Assembly: GCA_905250025.1 (NCBI GenBank)
Contig: CAJNOJ010000299.1
Location: forward strand, 1-64,000
Reading direction: 5' to 3'
Source of the DNA: Adineta ricciae
Taxonomy: Eukaryota > Rotifera > Eurotatoria > Adinetida > Adinetidae
DNA: 64,000 nucleotides
Positions 25,954 through 38,950 of this stretch are shown here, piece by piece. Within the stretch, counting starts at the first letter, position 1, and each line of letters begins with the position of its first letter. The notes under the pieces were generated by a model. The model searched no databases and had not been told where the DNA came from. It was given only the letters and a program-made list of their open reading frames with translations. Both the position numbers and the translations under genes were made by a program.

Positions 25954-27473
25954 ATGGGACGACGTTCCAAATCAAAGAAAATCTGTTCGATTGAAAATCT
26001 TTCGAATGAAATCTTCTATGAAATCTTCAAATATGTTGATGGTTGTGATGTATTTTATTCATTTTCTAATCTTAATCATCGTTTTGAAAATCTTCTCAAA
26101 TCTTTATTTTTTATATTAAATATCAATTCGGATCATCTGAAATCCAAAAAATATCTTCGAAAAATTTTCAAACAAATTTTTAATTGTCATCAAAATCAAA
26201 TAATTTCAATTTATATGGATATGTCATTATCATTTAAGGATACATTTTCGTTTGATTCATCATTTAATCAATTAGCAACTCTTCATCTTTACAATTTGGA
26301 ATCCAAGAAATTTCTTCGAAATTTATCTTGTTTATCAAATCTATCGTTATTAAATCTTCACATATGTGATCCATCAATTGATTTAAATGTCATCTATGAA
26401 ATTGTATTAACTTTACCAAAATTAAAAACATTTCATATCAAAACAGATCATAATCTGAAATTTTCATCATTATCACATATAAAGAAGAACTTGAATGAAA
26501 TTGAACGTCTTAATATTCGAGATCATTGTGATTTTAATGAAATTCTTTCGATTCTATCATGTTCATCTTCTTTATCTCATTTAGTTTATATTCAAACAAA
26601 TCCAATTGATTATAATATTCAAATAAATTCACCAATAATTTTATCAAAATTAACACATGTTTATTTACGTATAACGGGGATGAAATTTCATGTTTTGGAA
26701 AATTTTCTTAAACAAATTTCATTGAAATTACAAACTTTATCTTTAACTACGGAAAATGAAGATATGAAATATCTCGATGGGAATCATTGGGAAAATTATC
26801 TTTCAAAAAATTTACCACAATTAGAAAAGTTTTATTTCAAATCATATATGAAACATCATCATCGTATTGATCAGAGAAAACTTAATCAATTTCTAACATC
26901 ATTTTGGATTAAACGACAATGGATATTGGAAATTAATGTTCATTGTACACATTTTTTATATTCAATTACACCATATAAGTATGAACAAAAACAATTCATT
27001 TCTTTCGAATGAATTCTTTTCTTTTTTTTTGTAGAAAACGATGGTATGATTCATTAGTAAACGATGGAATCACTCCATCTTCATTTCAATTAGAAAAATC
27101 GTGTCAATTAACGTTGAATAATGTTAATACAAAGTTTTGGAAACAAATTCAACATTTGATAAGTTTAACGAAAATTTATCATTTAGTTTTGCTTGAAGGA
27201 AAAACTTTTATTGGAAAATTAATTCAAATTGTGAATTCATTACCTGAACTTATTTCGTTACAATTTAATTCATTATCTTTTGTTGTACCAAATGGAGAAG
27301 ATTTACGGCCATGTTTTTCAAAAAAATCTCCAAGTAAAATTGAAAAAATTTATGTTGAAAACATCGAAACAAATGCTGAAATTGCACTATTATCGACACT
27401 TTGTCCAAGAATGAACTGTCTACGAATAATATCATTTGGAAAGAACACAAATTCATACTCATTTTATTATTAG
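25954..27473 (+). CDS. F-box protein with leucine-rich C-terminal region
   Basis: Two exons, 25954-26978 and 27035-27473, with a 56-nt GT-AG intron; 487 aa. Residues ~12-50 (SIENLSNEIFYEIFKYVDGC, then FYSFSNLNHRFENLL) are a clear F-box. The rest consists of degenerate leucine-rich repeats (LSNLSLLNLHICD, LPKLKTFHIK, LPQLEKFYFK). F-box proteins recruit substrates to SCF ubiquitin ligases through SKP1; the substrate here is unknown. An AATAAA at 27494-27499 follows the stop by about 20 bases. Only the first ~57 bases of this gene are present in the second block copy (39124-39180). Confidence 0.8.
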
Positions 27474-27636
27474 AAAAATTGATTGTTGTTAGAAATAAAC
27501 ATTTACTTGTCGTAAAAACAAATTTGTGAATAAAATCTCGTAGTTGTCAAAATGATTTCTTACCTAAATCGTAGTTCTTTTCTTTTAAAAGGAAAAAAGC
27601 ACGAATTTCACGTCCTTTTCAATCAATAAAATTCTG

Positions 27637-28494
27637 CACTGTTGGGGGCACTAGGACAATTCGTCGCCATGATAATATTATGAATTGATAGCGTTACATA
27701 TGTATTTCAATTAATAGAAAAGTACATTATCATCAACAATCTCGATATTGACACGACGTGGAACCTAATAATCTAATGGTACAGGGAACAAAAAATATGG
27801 GTTATTTCAAAACGTAATGCACAATGTTTCGGAAATACCCATGTATGAAATACAGAAATTAAATATCGAAAGTACTAAATCTTTTAACAAAGAGCATTAC
27901 TGAGCTACCCATACGACAAAAATTGAATCCTATTTATATATTGATGAATTTTTCAATCTCGTAAACCAAGCAGAATTTCACGGAAATTCTGACTGGAAGA
28001 GTTCTACATGATAGTGAGTGATTTTTATCGTAGTTCATTAAGCAAATATTCGGTTGTATTTCTCAAAATATGTCTGTTGTAAATTAGCTATATAGAATAA
28101 GCTTTACTTCACAATGAAAAATCCTGATTGGAATACGGTTTTAATTAGTATTATAGCGTTGTAGTATACAGAATAAACTATCGAATCTTATGAGTTTATG
28201 GTGGAGTTCGATTTTCATTAAAAAATGTATTATAGTATCTGAAACTATTTTAATCAGAAGGGTAAAATATTTAGTTGTTTTTTGTTGGATCTGTTTCATT
28301 GCATGTCGTGCATTTTTTTACAAATGAGATTTTTGTGTTTTACAGATGCATTGATCCCCGTGCAATGTTTACGTCTCTCTCTCTTTCTATCTGCACATTA
28401 TGTTAGTCTTGTTACAACTAATTAACTACGTGCGTAATTACTTGTGCAACAAATAATTATGGCGACGAATTGTCCGTCCACCGAGCGAGCAGTG
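27637..28494. mobile_element. 858-bp non-autonomous DNA transposon with terminal inverted repeats
   Basis: GGACAATTCGTCGCCAT at 27654-27670 is perfectly mirrored by ATGGCGACGAATTGTCC at 28459-28475. Both ends begin or finish with CACTG/CAGTG (27637-27641, 28490-28494), with a diverged 12-14 base spacer between. Sequence inside the 17-mers stays loosely symmetrical (ATRATAAT-like). No open frame of useful length lies inside. A clear target-site duplication is not visible, so the outer boundaries are approximate. The right half recurs at 39251-39393. Confidence 0.6.
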
Positions 28495-28586
28495 AGATTT
28501 AACGAAGTGAATCATACCAAAAGAAAGATTTATTCAAAACTTATGTGTCAATGTTGATTTGTGATTCTGTCAAATTGAAAAAACTT

Positions 28587-30782
28587 TCAATAAACGTATT
28601 CAATTTGTCTAGAGAAAGAGAAGAGAATCTGCAGAAAACATAGAAAAACTAGTTCATCCTTACTCATAAATTTTGGCGTCATCTTCCGAAAGACAACGAC
28701 ATAGTAAACTAGCAAACTAATAAGTAGAATACCAGATGCAACAAGAAAGCCAATATTGGGACGTGATATAACTGGTGCTATGACGAGATAAATTGATATT
28801 AATATCATGATTATCACCAGAGGAATAGGAACCTGAAAAATATGCTTCAACCATGTTATTCCCTATTGAATAGAATGTACTTTAATAACTCGATGAGCAT
28901 CGCGCTTCGTAAATCGACAGCAGAGCACGGCAGTGAATGTTAATCCACAGAAAAGCCAAGAAACGAAACTAAAATAATTGATCAGACCGTCAACATCACT
29001 TGGAATACAATAGATTATCGAAAGAATCGCCTGAATTAAACAAAACACAACGAAATAAGCCGACTCAACAAAAGAACAAACTTGTAATATAATGGCAGGT
29101 AATGGTGTTAGTCGTTGTTTTTGAATATACGAAAAAATGCCAGGTAAATATCCATAGCGCGCACTAACCATGCAATGACGAGCGTATGAGTACGTCGATA
29201 CATTAGCACTGCCCAATGCACTTATAGATATTAAAATTGGTAAAGCACGAGCCACAGATCCTAATACAACCTCGCCCCATGTCTAAAGAGATAATCATCA
29301 ATGAGTATCGCTCATACCATAGAACATGTTTATATACCATGGCAACGGCATTTGAACTCAGCAATTCAGATTTCGTCATCACTGTAAAATATGATATATT
29401 CGTCAGAATATATAAAATAATGACTGCGGGAATGGCCACAACAATAGATAACCATAGATTTCTGAAACGACATGTGCAATAAGCAATCAGTTGTACATGA
29501 ATATGTAAATACCGTTTAGGATTTTTGACTTCTTCAGTTACTGACGTTAAACTACCCCATCCGGCATATGCCCAAAGTCCAGAATAGAAAGCAAGTGCGA
29601 TTCTTAACGGGTTATCCGTTGTACCTATTCAGTTTATGAAAAAGAAATCGTGAAAGTCTGCTTCAGAAATATTAACCATGGAAAGAATTCTTCAAATTGT
29701 CAGTGTATCCTAATTGAAGAAGGACAAACTTTTATTTCATTATAAATCAATCAAATCGAAACAAACCTTGTCCAATTCGCACGAGACCTGCGATGGCAAT
29801 CACCAAGATTGTCGCCATTTTGCTTACAGTAAATACAATATTCAATCGATTGGCTGCTGTAACGCTCCATGCATTTACATTGCCAAGAATTACTAAATGC
29901 ATAAGTGATACTATAGATAAAAATGAAATCGGATCATCCAACGAACCAAGCGCAAAAATAGCCAACATTTTCACTAATTCAATCGGTGGACCACAACCTA
30001 AATGAATTGAGTCAGGCGACTGCTAGGTTTCGCTTTCTACTCACTATCCATAATTCCTGATAACAAGTAGGATGAAAATGTGAGAATAATAATGGCATTG
30101 CTTGATGGTTGAAGAATAAATGTGTTGGCCCAACTATTAACAAATGCAAGCATATCACCAGTCCGAGCATGAGCAGACCCAATTCCTACATTATATATCG
30201 TTAAATTCAAATGTAAATATACCCCATGAAATTCTCTCTTGAGATCTCGAAATATTCTCTACTGAACCATTCGAAGATTTTTATCGATTCAGTTATCACC
30301 TTCTCTCATGTAGATCAATTCCGAACCACTCAACGGCATTATTATTGCAATTTCAGCGTAACATAATGCACCTAGAATGAAGAAAGTCAATAAAAAAAAT
30401 ACTACTTCGCTGATGAGAAATCTTGCCGAGTAGAGCTACGAGTCCGCATATAACCCACACTATTAGACATAAGCCAACTGATTGAGTCTCTCGCAGAACG
30501 CCTTTCGGAGAAATGAAGATACCAGTACCTAAATATAATGAAATAAGTACGAGAAATCAGGCTAAATATCTGCTCACCAATAATCGTGCCGATAATGAAA
30601 GTAACGGCAGAAAATAGACCAAGATGTCGTTTTAGTGCGATCTTCTCATTGTATGGTACATTCCCTACGTTGGAGTCGGTATTTTGAATTAATTCAGTTG
30701 TTGGATGTTGTCCTTGACTCATTGACGAACTCACTCGTCGTTCGACCGTGAACTCTTCTGTGTATGGTTCGATACGATTCAT
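28587..30782 (-). CDS. SLC7-type (LAT / b0,+AT-like) amino-acid transporter, copy A
   Basis: Nine exons: 30782-30578, 30528-30427, 30371-30300, 30185-30045, 29997-29767, 29624-29513, 29461-29338, 29282-28881, 28832-28587; 1635 nt, 544 aa, phases consistent. The N-terminus has LKRHLGLFSAVTFIIGTIIG followed, across an intron, by TGIFISPKGV, the TM1 helix-break motif of SLC7 light chains. ALCYAEIAIMMPLSGSE and KNPKRNLWLSIVVAIP are also typical. About 12 membrane helices. SLC7 light chains usually pair with a single-pass SLC3 heavy chain; none is seen here. Intron 2 (30372-30426) begins GC instead of GT. An optional last intron (donor 28663, acceptor 28629) would change only the C-terminal tail. 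Confidence 0.87.
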
Positions 30783-33263
30783 TTAGAGCCGAAATAAAAC
30801 AAGTATATATCGTTTTATTTAAATTCTTAAAAATTCGTGGACAAATACGATGATGACAAAGCGAGTAACCGAAAAGAACGAGAATAAATACTCTTCACTT
30901 ATCAGACTTTGATTAACATTACAAATAATAAAAATGTCAAATAAGAAATTTCTCGCTAGTTAATAATTTTTCTTCACATGCTGTATGCGTGGCGATAACA
31001 ACATAAAGATACAGGTCGTTTCCAGGAAAGTTCTTTCATTCTCGGATTTTTGAAAAAGTATCATACTTTATCTATCATTATATGTCTCTTCGCGGAAAAT
31101 GATATTCTCCCCGAAAAACACTATTCTCAGAAGAACAATCACCAGGCAACAAATAAACGTCTTGGTCCGAATGAATTATTTGTTTCACAACGAGTGTTAA
31201 GAAGAATAAACAATGATGCATATTATTACTCACATTCTTTTGCAGTCTATATCCTGCATTTCAGTAGTGATGAAACTCTTACAGTCTGTTTCTTCTATAA
31301 CTACCTCTTTAATACGCAAACGCAGTCTATACACTCCATTCAATTACCATACAGATAGACGTAGGTTAATAATTGTATACAAGCATATGCGATTAATTCA
31401 TTGGTATATGGTATACAAGAAGAAAGAGCGATAGTTACTGTGTTACTTTCCATGTGGTCATCAAGATATTGTCATCCAACATATCCAATTTCATTATTTC
31501 CGAGATCCAGTTCTTTGAGTGTCTGCATAACAACGAGTAGATAGAGTACGTCTATTTGAGATAAATGGAGTATCAATGGCAGTTACCACATTGTTCAGTA
31601 TCATACTGAAAGAAGACGTAACAACTACCTTGTTCTTTCGTACGGCATCGGAGAGAAAATGTACTCCTTTTATCTAGAATTTGAGCACAATTAAGAGCGT
31701 ATGTAGTCAATACCTACAATGGGAAAAATGCGTGAATGGTATGTAAAATGTTTGAGAAACGAACAATGAGAAAGTGTAACAGAGGTTGTACTTAAAATAC
31801 CAGATTGTTAGATCAGTCTTGGTGATTGTCTGTAAAAAGACGTAGTGTCAGTCAAGAGCGACATATGGAATATATGAACGAAAAACAGCTTTACCTTTTC
31901 TTGTAGGTACGCATCCAAAATTAGATTCAATCGATGACACACATTACACATATTGAGAATAAAATACACAGTTCCTACCAATAATGTTCCACAAAAGTTG
32001 CTGTTGGTCTGTTCGACATCGCGGAAAAAGCCGTTTCAATATGCATTGTACCGATTTTGACGATGATAGAAATTATGTGTGTAACTTTTTGTTTCGCTTC
32101 TATTCATACCGTGATTATAAAATATGTTTACAGCTTGTGATATTCACATATATTTGTTGTATGCATATGCGATTCGGTTTGGAAACTTTTTTTTGTTCTA
32201 TTAAGCTATTTTTCATTTTCATGTCACTATCCTTCACATTATAGGTAAGTGGGGAAAATTCTGGTACAAATTCGAGTGTTGTATGTATTTCACAAGTGAG
32301 ATAAGCCATAGACTTTAAATTTGGCTTAAAAGTTGTAAGCCTTCGTTGCGGACAATATACATTGTGTGCAGTAGGAGAAGATCTGAGGAGAATGATTCTT
32401 CGAACTCGTGTGACTCCAACGATTTTTTGTGAATTTAGTTCTCATTTGATGAAGAAGGATATCCACTACACACTCTCGAGAAGGGTGCATCATATTTTTT
32501 GCCGCATTAGGTTTACCAAAGAACGTAAGAGCGACGTGTTTTTTCTCTTTCTTTTGTTATTTATGACGTCAGAAGCAAAAAACTGGTGGTGATATTTAAC
32601 ATGCTATGATGGATCCTTAAAAACAAAAATATGATACACATAGATAGGTTGTGAAGATGTAAGAATAATTCTAAGTGATAGTTATCATCTTATAACACAT
32701 CCATACTGGTCTCAATTTTGTCGATACACATGGTACATTCTCGTTTCAATTTGGAGTGTTAAGAATCTTATGTGAATGACCGAATCCAATTATCTCGAAG
32801 CAAGAAAGAGATATACGATGAAATCGATACAATACGAAGTTTCATTCTGCAGTTATCCGACCGGAAAACTGACTATTTTCAATATTGTTGGCTAACGCCA
32901 ATAAAGATTCATTTACAAGATATGGATGTCGGAATATTGTGGTGTCTATCGAGTGAAACGTCGTGCTAATTTGCATAATGAACGCGATAAGCAAAAGCAG
33001 AGGGAAAAACAATGCAACGTTAGTATTTAAGTTTTCAACACACAATACTTGCTCTCGCGAAATACATTTTAGTTCCAAAAAAGTGTGCAGAAGGTTAAGG
33101 ATGAAGAAATATACGAACTCATGTGTTTCTCTTTCATTTATCAGAACAAGCTAGCTTATTTACAGACAGAAGTGCACTGAGGACAAATAAAAAAAGAACA
33201 GATGCTAATATAAATTATATGTGAACAAACGCGTTCATTTTGCAAAAAAGAAACGACCAAATT
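30783..33263. other. poorly coding interval between SLC7 and the LDLa receptor, copy A
   Basis: No solid gene. At 31620-32020 (-) a damaged version of the small two-exon gene proposed at 42448-42892 is visible: the N-terminal exon carries two extra bases (GTGGAACATT against GTGACATT), and the C-terminal part keeps KEQGSCYVFFQYD. At ~32770-33000 (+) a stretch beginning RSKKEIYDEIDTIRSFILQL is shared with 43797-43991. TATAAA near 33210 lies about 50 bases upstream of the receptor ATG and may be its promoter element. Confidence 0.4.
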
Positions 33264-35499
33264 ATGCTCGCACTAATAGCGACGTTACTGCTCAATCTGT
33301 TTATGCCAGTGAATGCTTCGTATTCACTTTATTATTCTAATCTTCGTCAAGATTCTAATCGAACATATGATTGTTTATATTCTTATATAAATGATATTGG
33401 AGAAACAGCTGGTAAAAATGATCTTCACAACTATCAGTTAGTGCCTTATTGTCGTCGACTCGATGATAACGACGAGCAAGATGAAGTTCAGTATCCTATT
33501 CGTGAAAACATAAATAAGACTTTCACTTTCAAACAATTGAAAAGTGAAAATGTGACAGGTGAACAATTACTCGAATGGTTTTCACCTGTTGACATTGCAG
33601 AAATATATGAAATGTCTAAGAGTGAGTCGGAAGTATTGTTTCATAATTGTTCAGCACCTTGGTTTGGCCCACTGTGCCAATATACATTTGATCAGGAACC
33701 CGATATAACATTTGGAGATATTATTGAAGGTACCTTTGAGAATTTATACAAGCTCGGGTCGAATATATCGTCCGGAACATGTTATCGATTTGTAGCGAAT
33801 TGTACTGGTCGGTCGTGGCCACTATGTCTTGATTGGCATGATATTTGCGATGGAAAATTCGATTGTATGAATGGCGAAGATGAGCAGTTCTGTACAGAAT
33901 TGGAAAAGACAAAATGTGATGATCAATTCTATCGATGTCATTATGGTGGCCAGTGCATTCCACGCTCATTTGTAAAAGATGGCCATTACAGCACCGATTG
34001 TTTCGACGGGAGTGACGAACGCGATGGACAGCACGCTCCAACACCATTGCGAAACATGCTTTGTGTAAGTGTGACAACATTTCGATGCCAGGAACGTATT
34101 AGCCGATATCCGATGGCGTTTCACTGTGAGGATGGTGAATATCTGGCGGGAATTACTATACCAAATGATCGATTCTACTGCTTTAATAAAAAGGACAAGA
34201 AGGTATCAATATCTATGCTGACTAACATGGAACATATATCAAGCACAGATTGTCGAAGTTCATTTTATTGTTCGCTTCATGCTAATCGATCATTCGGATA
34301 TAAAGTTATCGATGATACTGGTATACCATTGTTTCCGATCGAAGATATTCGATATGAAGACTGTGAACCATTGATTAAACATTGCCAACCGGAATGGTTA
34401 GTTATACCTGCATCACCAACTTTATTTGGATTCTTTCAATTTGTTTACTTTATTAATCGAACAGTCGATGAATTCAAAGTATCGATAACTCCTGATTTCG
34501 TTTGTTTTCATGCGCAAGCATGTCCAGCATTGTTAATGGACGTCGTTCCTATTCGTCACATCAACGGATTGACATGCTTTGATCCTTGGAATTTGACATA
34601 CTTCCGTGATTTGAAAGATTTCAATGATGCATCGAGTATATTTTCGTTTTACAATAGTTATTGCAGGAGAAAAGGTATTGAACAATCATGTGAAAATTCA
34701 TCCTATTTTCATTGTAACGAATCCATGAAATGTATCTCATACAATCGTGTTGGCGATGGTGTGGTTGACTGCTTTTATGGCGAAGATGAACAATATGATG
34801 CGTGCCATTTGAATGATTCAAATCGATATCGATGTCCGCTGGGTCGAGATAAATGCTTGTTACCTGTGGCACTTGGCAATCAAATGGACAATTGTCGCTT
34901 CGGAGAAGATGAAACCTTTGCCTATACTCAAAATTTTGCTGTACTAATACCGTTTCCATATATATGTAATTGGGAGATTGATTTGTATAGTTATTTGCAT
35001 ACACCGAATCATACAGATGAGACCGACTGTCATATGTGGCCTTGTGATAATCCTTACACGCATTGTAATAAGTTCTGGAATTGTCAAAATGGTCTCGATG
35101 AACTCAATTGTCCGAATTCGGACTGTTCTTTCAATGAACATGCCTGTCACAATCAACAGACTGAATCGCTGCACTGTTTATCGATGAATCATATGTATGA
35201 TAGATATTTCAATTCCTGCAATGAGTCACCTCTTAAACGAAGTGTGTATTTCTACAATGGAACAGCTGATATCAGTCTAGATTACTTTCCCTGGAATGAC
35301 AGTCGCTGTCTGTCATTCGATAAACTCTGTCCAGAGAATGGAAGTATTCAAAACTCATTAATTGAAGAAGATACTTGTCATCAGTCGTCCGATACTTTCT
35401 ACTGGATGTTTGAGAAAACTGTCAAACTTCTTCCCGATGACGAATATCTTTGTGAATATAATTCTGATTTTCATGGAGATGGTGTACCTTATTTCAAAA
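33264..35499 (+). CDS. LDLa/EGF/7TM receptor, N-terminal half (truncated by n at 35500)
   Basis: ATG 33264 begins a signal peptide (MLALIATLLLNLFMPVNAS). The frame stays open for 745 codons to the n at 35500. At least five LDL-receptor class A modules are visible from their C..C..D.C-D..DE pattern: ~172-212 (CDGKFDCMNGEDEQFC), ~217-250 (DCFDGSDER), ~475-515 (DCFYGEDEQ), ~530-555 and ~592-620 (NCQNGLDELNC). LDLa modules fold around Ca2+ and bind ligand. The matching C-terminal half, with EGF modules and seven helices, is at 45726-48165, so the whole should be a large adhesion-like GPCR. No introns are evident. Confidence 0.82.
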
Positions 35500-35500
35500 N
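35500..35500. other. assembly junction (single n)
   Basis: The receptor frame stops here, and the next base restarts at sequence homologous to 22460 in the GST gene. This is a contig join, not a biological breakpoint. Confidence 0.85.
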
Positions 35501-35692
35501 GAATCGTATAGTGATTAATGTTGGCGATGCATTTCTACTATAACGTGTCCGTAAACATGTACTTATTTGTTTTCGCAAACAAAATAATAGGAAATAGATC
35601 AATGCACATAACATACAAAATAAACGATAAAATATTTGAAATGGTACATAAATGCCTAATCCAATTGGTAAATGATACCAACGTGTTCCCAT
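35501..35692 (-). pseudogene. GST-like gene, N-terminal fragment (copy B, cut by the contig end)
   Basis: Encodes MGTRWYHLPIGLG... to ...LITIRF, nearly identical to the first ~63 residues of the gene at 21665-22651 (Q42 replaced by K-type change in the FCLR.QIST region). Broken by the n at 35500, not by mutation. Confidence 0.8.
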
Positions 35693-36200
35693 TATTTATA
35701 ATCTCGATAGATGAAATTGTGAATGTGTTATGTATTTACATATATGTGGTGTTTTCAAAGAAAGAAAAGGCGTTTCACGCAACATTTGAAAAAAGAACAA
35801 TCAGATGCATAAATTGCCCAATAGATTTACTTGTGAAGCATAGAGGGCAGAAGATATTGAAAAAGTATCAATAATCAATTAGAGAAACAAATCGCATTCA
35901 TTTCAACTCTTTCAATTGAAATAATTCTCGACAGAAATTCAAAATCGATTGAGTTATGATTTTTGTACTGACAAGAGATTATCAAACGCAAATCCATTTC
36001 ATCTGAAAACAAGGAAATAATAGTTTTACTTTATTTAGAAATTAATTGGTCATCATGTTGTTACATGTCTCCTTGATAAGAAAAGAAAATTTTTTGGTCT
36101 GTTACTTTCTTTATTCATCAAAGAAAGATTTAAAAAACACTTATTAAGGATTCTCACAACTAATTAGATCTTCACTTTACTTTTCATTCAAATATCACCA

Positions 36201-37215
36201 ATGTCATTGACAAACAGTAGCACATTGGAAAACGAAGATCCGTCAATATCTGAGAGTCCGTTGAGTCGAGCAATTAAATTCTACTCTTTCCTTATTTGTG
36301 ATATTCCTTCAATTCTCTGCAGCGGATTTATATTGACTTCTTTCTGTCGACTACGAGAATTACGTACGAATCAATGCACTCATGTGTAAGTCAATTTTAT
36401 ATCGTGATGATCTCATTATGATTTATTTATTAGTTTGTAATTTTCTCATTACAACGATTGAATTACCAGTTACATTGATTTATATTCATTTTGAACAGCT
36501 CATTCCGGTGTCGTATCAACTTTGTCTCTATTGGATTTTCACAGATTATTTTCTCTTTACCTCAAGTCTATGGATTATGACTGTTGCTTCGATCCAACGA
36601 CATTTTCTTATTTTCTATGTACATTGGATGAATTCGCATGTCAAACATTATACATCCATTGTCATACCACCTACTTTTCTGTTTATTTGGTACATTTTTC
36701 TTTTTTTCTTTTATCCGTGTAAGAAACAATTTGATTTTACTCAACCTTGGTGCAATGGACTATGTTATGCATATTAGAGTACAACTGTAATCATTGGTTG
36801 GATCCTTGTTTCGTTTACACCTGTTGCTTTAACAGTAGTTGCGAATGTTCTCCTTGTTCTTCGAGTTGTCTATTAAAAATATCGAATTCAACGTGCTCGT
36901 ACCTGGCGAACGATTCGTAAACTTGCTTTGCAATTATTTACGATCTCTTTCCTTTTTCTAAATATTTATTTACCATTAGCTACTATTTCATTTATTCGCT
37001 TATGGTTTGATCCAACATTTCCGACGACTTTTGCCTTATTTCATATGACATATGCTGCTTATATTGTTCCATTACTGATGCCATTTATTTATTTGATTAG
37101 CCTTCCTAAAGTTGTTTCGCAAATGAAAAAATTCATTTGTATCAACAATCGTATTCGACCCGAACAAGACCTGCAAGTTCCTATGACGCTGACTTCGAGA
37201 CGAATTCATCAATAA
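36201..37215 (+). pseudogene. rhodopsin-type GPCR, copy B with two in-frame stops
   Basis: Better preserved than 23154-24134. ATG 36201, then a 48-nt intron (donor GTAAGT after ACTCATGT ~36386, acceptor TTATTAG ~36434) restores the frame into FLITTIELPVTLIYIHFEQ and WIMTVASIQRHF. A TAG at 36775-36777, shared with copy A, interrupts the extracellular loop between TM4 and TM5. A TAA replaces the Gln codon after RVVY (~36874). The last TM region (YIVPLLMPFIYLISLPKVV) and RRIHQ-stop at 37215 are intact. The DRY motif is replaced by QRH. Confidence 0.78.
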
Positions 37216-38950
37216 ACATATTGAACGTTATCATAAAAGCGTCGTACTATTCACTGTAAATCACAAGTATGTGTCTTGTCACGTTGACCGTCAAATCGTA
37301 ATGGAACTGAGAAGAAGAAGTTAACATGTAACTCGTCGATCCATATGTTGATGAAGACGACAGATATGAAGAGGTAACATCTGTTTCTACACGCATTCGT
37401 TAAAAGGTGTTGTAGATACATTCGAGAGTTGGATACGTGAACCAAGGCATGCTCGTAAAGACGTACTAACCATCGCCTGGTTATGTGATTGACTACCACG
37501 TTGTAGTCTTCGTTTTTTAAGTTTCCTGAATGTACTCAACAACGTTTTAATTTGAGCCTTCTTTCATAGGGATGTTTCCCCGACCGATGATACAACTGAC
37601 GGTATGGAATTGCTTCTAATAAGTCAAGGTGTAAATGAGATGTTAGTCAACAGGACAATCTTTAGTGATTTAAACGTCGGTTAGAAAAATGTTCCTAACC
37701 TGATACCTTTGTCACGAAAAGACAAAATACGACTGAAATAGACCGGTGCATAGAAGCTTTTTTCTTCTCATCTAAAACCGAGAGTATCAGATAGAAACAA
37801 TTTTCTTGTACAACATGGCATTCCTTCTCATACTCATATTTCGTACAGCTGATGGGATATTTAATCTGATCACATTTTCATCTCAAGATTTCTGAAAAAA
37901 AAGTTCTACACATTCTATTTGATTTTGTTCTTCTTCTATTGACCTGGTTTTCATCAACATTGGTATAGTCAACAACAATCGATCTTCATGATCGTTTTCT
38001 CTACTTTCATCCAATACTCGTCACATCGATCTACGCTATTACCAACTACTTGTACTATTCCGTATCCTGTTATGATCAATCGCCTGATGCACGACATCTG
38101 AGCCAACAATTGTTCATTCTAATATTTGTACACGTTGTTATATTGTTTGTACTCTTGTATGAAAAAAAAACGTGAGATGAAAAGAATAAACTGTCTGATG
38201 AAGAAATGATAAATGAAACTTCGGTCGTCAATCCGTTCTAACAAGCGTTATTCTATCTACAGAACAAGAATAACAGTGAAAATGAATAGTCCGCGAAGAA
38301 TCAATCTATTTTGTGTAAGACAAGAACGGATATTCTCACTTGCAGCTATAAATAAAGTACAGAAACTTCGGATTTTTTCAAAAGTTATGCATATTGTATT
38401 GATGTATGAGAAAACACAGGAAAATCTAAGAGAAAAATCTATATTTTTGCAATAATTCACAAATCATTAGTCCAGCTAGGCTCCTGTTTGAACGCGACCG
38501 AGATATTAACGTAACAATACTTTTCAGGCAATTTTATGATAATTGGAGTACCCGTTCAAGAATTCTCGCGTAAACAGCCGAACAAATTTATTGGTTCTAC
38601 TAGTATACTCGTACCTTTTGATGGCACTAAAATATTCATTCATATTTCACTGTTTTCTTCTTTGTTCTTTTGAATGTCACACAACAGATCTCATGATACT
38701 GCCATCGTTCTATCGATATGGGATTGAACAATACGATCCTTCCACAGCACAAATATTATGTATACAAGAAAATTATGAATTTGTCATTTGTTTCTATTAG
38801 ATTCAAAGACGTATTTCAGAAAAAAAAACACTTTTTTCTTCATATTGCGATAAGTTGACAATTTGTAAGCATATCGTTTCTCTATCGATTATCATGATTT
38901 AACAAGTTCAAAGATACAAAAAGATTAATAAATGAAATATCATGCCACCT
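37216..38950 (+). pseudogene. unidentified decayed membrane-protein sequence, copy B
   Basis: Counterpart of 24135-25800, with the same short coding-like pieces and additional indels, for example about 50 extra bases near 37955-38010. Function not recognised. Confidence 0.35.

Larger units (their letters stand above)
22460..26010. repeat. block 1, first copy (direct repeat of 35501-39180)
   Basis: From GAATCGTATAGT in the GST gene to TTCGAATGAA inside the F-box gene, the sequence recurs collinearly at 35501-39180 with scattered substitutions and indels. The second copy is bounded by single n characters at 35500 and 39181, so it looks like an alternative-haplotype contig. Confidence 0.85.
28353..33626. 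repeat. block 2, first copy (direct repeat of 39251-44647)
   Basis: Collinear with 39251-44647 through the right half of the TIR element, the SLC7 gene, the poorly coding 30.8-33.2 kb stretch and the first ~121 codons of the LDLa receptor. The second copy ends at an n (44648), exactly where this copy continues (33627). Confidence 0.85.

Noticed and set aside
36775..36777. Stop-codon reassignment (TAG read as sense) to rescue the GPCR copies
   Set aside because: All other long genes in the window use the standard code and several end at TAG or TAA normally; copy A has frameshifts as well.
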